A stretch of 8,517 nucleotides of DNA, taken from contig JARICB010000305.1 of the NCBI GenBank assembly GCA_029264225.1, positions 1-8,517 of the forward strand, written 5' to 3'. Below are positions 5,548 through 8,517 of the stretch, piece after piece. A program made the position numbers and the translations under genes. The notes under the pieces are model-generated. The model searched no databases, had not been told where the DNA came from, and saw only the letters and a list, made by a program, of their open reading frames with translations. This DNA comes from Nocardioides sp. (lineage in GTDB: Bacteria > Actinomycetota > Actinomycetes > Propionibacteriales > Nocardioidaceae). Within the stretch, counting starts at the first letter, position 1; every line of letters starts with the position of its first letter.

Positions 5548-7325
5548 TCCGCGGCGGGCTGGGGCTGCTGCTCACGCTGGCCCTGATGGCGTCAGCGTGT
5601 TCAGGCGACCCCGGTGTGGAGCGCCCGGACGGCGTCGAGGCGACCCCGAGTGCCGGGGCGAGCGCACCGCCGACGCCTGCCGAGAAGTTGGGCCTGGTCG
5701 AGGGGTGGGGCCCCAGCGCGGGAGAGCTGAACCGCGCGGCCACGGTCGTCTCATCGATGCGATTGCCCGACCTCGCCGGGCAAGTGATCGTCGCGAAGTG
5801 GGCGGGCACCGAGGCGCCGGTGGACATGGTGCGACGCCTGCACCTCGGCGGAGTGATCGCGTTCGCGGACAACGTTGCCTCCACGGCACAGATCCGTGGA
5901 GTCAACGCCACTCTGAACCGGGCCGTACGCCGCCGCTGGCCGCTGTTCCTCTCCGTCGATCAGGAAGGCGGAATCGTCGAACGGGTCAAGGGCGACGCGA
6001 CCCGTTTTCCGAGCTTCATGAGCGCGGGTGCCGCCGATGACGCACGCACCACCCGAGCGGCGGCCCGTGCCAGCGGGGCCGAACTGCGGGGACTCGGTTT
6101 CGACGTGGTCTTTGCTCCCGACGCCGACGTGACCTCCGGTCCGGGTGACCCGACCATCGGTTCTCGATCGGCAGGCTCATCGGCCGAGACCGTCGTCGAG
6201 GCGGTGGGAGCGGCCGTCGACGGCTACACGGCGGCGAGCCTGGTGCCGGTCCTCAAGCACTTTCCCGGGCACGGATCCGTTCCCCAGGACAGCCACCAGA
6301 CTCTGCCAGTGCAGACCCGGAGCCGGAAGCAGCTGGCTGCCGTCGAGCTGGCCCCGTTCGCCGCCGCGATCGCGCACGGCACCCCGGCGATCATGTCCGG
6401 ACACCTCGACGTGCGCGCGATCGATGCGTCGGTGCCGGCCTCCATGTCCAGGGCAATGATCAGTGGTGTGCTGCGCCAACAACTCGGCTTCGAGGGCCTG
6501 GTGGTGACCGACTCGCTGTCGATGGCGGGAGTGGAGGCGACGTACCACTCGAAGCGTTCGGCGGTGCAGGGACTGCGGGCCGGAAATGACGTGCTGCTCA
6601 TGCCGCCCTCTCCCGCAGCCGCTCGTGCCGCGATCGTGGCGGCGGTGCGATCGGGAAAGCTGCCGCGCCGCCGCCTCGAGCAGGCAGCGGCCCGTCAGAT
6701 TGCCCTGCTGCTGCACTACGACGGCGGCCGCGAGCAGCGGCGTGGCCGACCGCCGGGCTCCGGTCGGCAGGCGTCACGGGCACTCAGTGCAGCTGCCATC
6801 ACGATGGTGGCAGGGCCCTGTCGAGGTCGACTGGTGAGGAGTGCGGTCACGCCACTCGGTGCCCCGACCGCGGTGGCCAACTTCTCGGCCGCGGCTCGGG
6901 CCGCCGGGCTGAGCGTGCTCGTGCGACGTGCCACCCCCGACGCGTTGGCCGCTGCCGAGCGGGCCCCCAGCCGAACGAAGAAGGTGTCACGCCGGGCCTT
7001 CGCCAAGCGTATGCGTGCCTGGCGACAACGTGAGCGACGGCGAACTGTCGCGCTGGCCAGGTTCGCCGCGGCCGAGGATGCCCGTCTTGCGCGCGGCACG
7101 ACCATCGGTTTCGCCGGCTACCAGGACGCCGCACCTCGGGCGGAGATCGCGGTCGCGACCGACACGCCATACGTGCTGGGTAGCGTCCGAGCGTCGGTAA
7201 AGCTAGCCACCTATGGCGACACCCCGGGGGCCATGTCGGCGTTGCTGGACGTGCTGCTCGGTCGGGCCAGAGCGCCTGGGACCCTGCCCGTGCCGGTCTC
7301 CGGCGTACGGCGAACAGGCTGTTGA
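5544..7325 (+). CDS. Family 3 glycoside hydrolase lipoprotein (NagZ/LpqI-like)
   Basis: This is a probable exported beta-N-acetylglucosaminidase acting on muropeptides in cell-wall turnover. Numbering from CTG 5544 (593 residues): signal peptide with Arg3, hydrophobic run and lipobox ASAC (Cys19); disordered linker to about 50; GH3 barrel with DQEGG (139-143), KHFPGHG (238-244), the NagZ Asp-His pair D249/H251 in QDSH, and nucleophile D323 in VVTDSLSM. A C-terminal domain (about 410-590) ends in the DTPYVL...LATYGDTP...AL..VL.GR..APGTLPV pattern of two-domain NagZ proteins. It is longer than the single-domain mycobacterial LpqI. Residues 473-500 are strikingly basic. No ATG, GTG or TTG exists in frame between the stop at 5376 and ATG 5586, which would delete the signal peptide, so CTG 5544 (overlapping the MBL stop as CTGA) is the best start; ATC 5547 is an alternative. 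It is last in the operon. Confidence 0.9.
   Translation: MIRGGLGLLLTLALMASACSGDPGVERPDGVEATPSAGASAPPTPAEKLGLVEGWGPSAGELNRAATVVSSMRLPDLAGQVIVAKWAGTEAPVDMVRRLHLGGVIAFADNVASTAQIRGVNATLNRAVRRRWPLFLSVDQEGGIVERVKGDATRFPSFMSAGAADDARTTRAAARASGAELRGLGFDVVFAPDADVTSGPGDPTIGSRSAGSSAETVVEAVGAAVDGYTAASLVPVLKHFPGHGSVPQDSHQTLPVQTRSRKQLAAVELAPFAAAIAHGTPAIMSGHLDVRAIDASVPASMSRAMISGVLRQQLGFEGLVVTDSLSMAGVEATYHSKRSAVQGLRAGNDVLLMPPSPAAARAAIVAAVRSGKLPRRRLEQAAARQIALLLHYDGGREQRRGRPPGSGRQASRALSAAAITMVAGPCRGRLVRSAVTPLGAPTAVANFSAAARAAGLSVLVRRATPDALAAAERAPSRTKKVSRRAFAKRMRAWRQRERRRTVALARFAAAEDARLARGTTIGFAGYQDAAPRAEIAVATDTPYVLGSVRASVKLATYGDTPGAMSALLDVLLGRARAPGTLPVPVSGVRRTGC
6960..7043 (+). other. Segment encoding a highly basic helix within the GH3 C-terminal domain
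   Basis: These 28 codons (residues 473-500 of the glycoside hydrolase) contain 14 Arg/Lys and one Glu. The flanking sequence is ordinary GH3 C-terminal domain, so this looks like an insertion or elaborated helix rather than a linker. Confidence 0.55.
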
Positions 7326-7340
7326 GAGCGCCGCGGGCCG

Positions 7341-8517
7341 CTAGAAGGGTTCCACCAGGTAGGCGGTGCCAGCCCCGGCGACCCTGGTCAACACCAGCGT
7401 TGCGGTGTTGTCGCCCCGCAGGTCGAGACGTTTGCGCAGTTGCTCCGGCACGACGTCGACCCCTCGCTTCTTGATCGTCAATGAGCCGATGCTGCGCTCG
7501 CGCAGGGCCGCCTTGAGCGGCTTCTCACGGTAGGGGACCTCCTCCAGCACTCGGTAGCCGCGGGCGAAGGGGGTGTGGAACGCCGAGTCGCTGGTGACGT
7601 AGGCGATGTGTTCGTCGAGCAGGCCACCGTCGACGCCGGCGGCCACGGCGGTCACCAGTCCGGCCCGGATGACGGCGCCGTCGGGCTCATAGAGACACGC
7701 GCTGATGTCACGCACCGGACGCGCCAGTCCACGGTAGGGGTCATCCTCGTCGGTCAGGGTCGCGAGGCCGCCGACCCCGATCACCGTGGCTCGGCGATCG
7801 GTGGTGGCGAAGACGGGACTCCACAACACTGCTTCCTTGACCTCACCGTTGTCGCTGACCCATTCCGCCTCCACCCGGTCGGGGATCAGTTCGTGTGGCA
7901 ACCCGGGGGCGACCTTGACCAGGCTCCGGCCGGAGAGCAGTGTCTGCACGAACGGCCACGGCGGCGCCCAACCGTCCACGTCGAAGACCCGGCCGCGTGC
8001 CCCCCTGCGGGCTGGGTCGGCGAACGCGGCACCGAACTTCGAGACATCGATATCGGCCACGTCGGCCACCTCGACGGCTCCCGCGAGTCCGAGGGCCGCG
8101 AGGTTGGCACGAGCTGCGACTACCCGGACCGGATCGAGATCCACGCCCGCGGCCGTCAGCCCTGCGCGGGCGAACGCGATCAGGTCGCCGCCGATACCGC
8201 AGCCCAGGTCGATCACGCTCGCGGGTTGCGCCGCAGCCAGCCGGGCGGCGCGGTGGTCGGCCACCCGGAGCCGGGTCGACTGCTCGAGCGCATCGGGGGT
8301 GAAGAACATCTGGGCGGCGAGATCACCGAACTTCGCCATCGCCCGCTCCCGCAACGCCACCTGGGTCAGTGCCGCCGCCGCACGCTCGGCATCCGGTTCG
8401 ATCCGGCGGACCTGGGCCGCGGCCCGGACCGGGTCGCCCGGTGACTCGGCGCTCACCTGAGCGGCCAGGACCAGCAGTTCACGGCCTTCCTCGGTCGTCA
8501 ACCACTCGAGTGTCCCT
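7341..8517 (-). CDS. Class I SAM-dependent methyltransferase with THUMP-like C-terminus, 5' end missing
   Basis: The frame stays open to the right edge, so at least 391 residues are present and the true start lies beyond. A TTG at 8501 is the first possible start inside the window, but the codons before it (GTLEW, then LTTEEGRELL) read as normal conserved protein, so I reject it. Counting from that TTG: helical N-terminus (1-80), SAM motif I DLGCGIGGD (98-106), acidic D121 in GVDLDP, and DPARRG at 162-167 as the catalytic-motif equivalent. The C-terminal third (about 310-386) fits the THUMP-like domain that actinobacterial members of this family carry, including SIGSLTIKKRGVDV. THUMP domains bind RNA, so an RNA substrate is plausible, but the target is unknown. 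It converges on the glycoside hydrolase with a 15-bp gap and no visible terminator. Confidence 0.85.
   Translation of the reverse strand, partial: GTLEWLTTEEGRELLVLAAQVSAESPGDPVRAAAQVRRIEPDAERAAAALTQVALRERAMAKFGDLAAQMFFTPDALEQSTRLRVADHRAARLAAAQPASVIDLGCGIGGDLIAFARAGLTAAGVDLDPVRVVAARANLAALGLAGAVEVADVADIDVSKFGAAFADPARRGARGRVFDVDGWAPPWPFVQTLLSGRSLVKVAPGLPHELIPDRVEAEWVSDNGEVKEAVLWSPVFATTDRRATVIGVGGLATLTDEDDPYRGLARPVRDISACLYEPDGAVIRAGLVTAVAAGVDGGLLDEHIAYVTSDSAFHTPFARGYRVLEEVPYREKPLKAALRERSIGSLTIKKRGVDVVPEQLRKRLDLRGDNTATLVLTRVAGAGTAYLVEPF

Noticed and set aside
5586..5588. ATG 5586 as the start of the glycoside hydrolase
   Set aside because: It would begin at MASAC, deleting the signal peptide while leaving the lipobox cysteine at residue 5, and it lacks a ribosome binding site at the right distance.
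7326..7340. A terminator in the gap between the glycoside hydrolase and the methyltransferase
   Set aside because: Only 15 bp are present, with no stable stem-loop or T-run visible.
7575..8444. A 289-codon plus-strand open frame opposite the methyltransferase
   Set aside because: It is a shadow of the methyltransferase, whose SAM-binding motif and codon pattern are clear. The plus-strand product is low in structure and rich in His, Arg and Gly.
8499..8501. TTG as the start of the methyltransferase
   Set aside because: The frame remains open to the edge and the upstream codons read as part of a conserved-looking LEWLTTEEGRELL stretch, so the gene is more likely truncated by the window.

Overview
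The window is high-GC DNA with dense, mostly overlapping genes and very short gaps, from an actinomycete (Actinomycetota). The best clue to lineage is an NAD-dependent S-(hydroxymethyl)mycothiol dehydrogenase, because mycothiol is the low-molecular-weight thiol of Actinobacteria. The rimI-tsaD order and a pair of WXG100/PPE-like secretion substrates fit the same placement. I cannot name the genus from sequence alone.

Layout from left to right: (1) The 3' end of rimI (1-103) overlaps the start of tsaD (100-1146) by ATGA. This is the housekeeping tRNA t6A / N-acetyltransferase cluster. (2) After a 33-bp convergent gap come two minus-strand genes, read right to left: a small WXG100-like protein (3101-2688), then a larger WXG/PPE-like protein (2688-1180). 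The larger one has a collagen-like GGP repeat, a long basic Ser/Gly-rich stretch without acidic residues, and an acidic C-terminal tail. The two genes are coupled by a TGATG overlap. No type VII secretion machinery gene is in the window. (3) After a 165-bp divergent intergenic region, four plus-strand genes lie head to tail in what looks like one operon (3267-7325): a small lipoprotein of unknown family, mycothiol-dependent formaldehyde dehydrogenase (mscR-like), a metallo-beta-lactamase-fold hydrolase, and a family 3 glycoside hydrolase lipoprotein of the NagZ/LpqI type. The junctions are a 2-nt gap, an ATGA overlap and a CTGA overlap. (4) After a 15-bp convergent gap, a minus-strand SAM-dependent methyltransferase with a probable THUMP-like C-terminal domain runs off the right edge.

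How the genes may work together: mscR plus the hydrolase look like a formaldehyde or S-nitrosothiol detoxification unit, with oxidation of the mycothiol adduct followed by thioester hydrolysis. The flanking lipoproteins in the same operon act outside the membrane: one has no known role and the other is a probable muropeptide N-acetylglucosaminidase. Their functional link to mscR is not obvious.

The points most worth a second look are the apparent CTG start codon of the glycoside hydrolase lipoprotein, the composition of the larger WXG-like protein, and the candidate formyl-mycothiol hydrolase. I saw no RNA genes, mobile elements, CRISPR array or origin, and no gene-free stretch longer than 165 bp.
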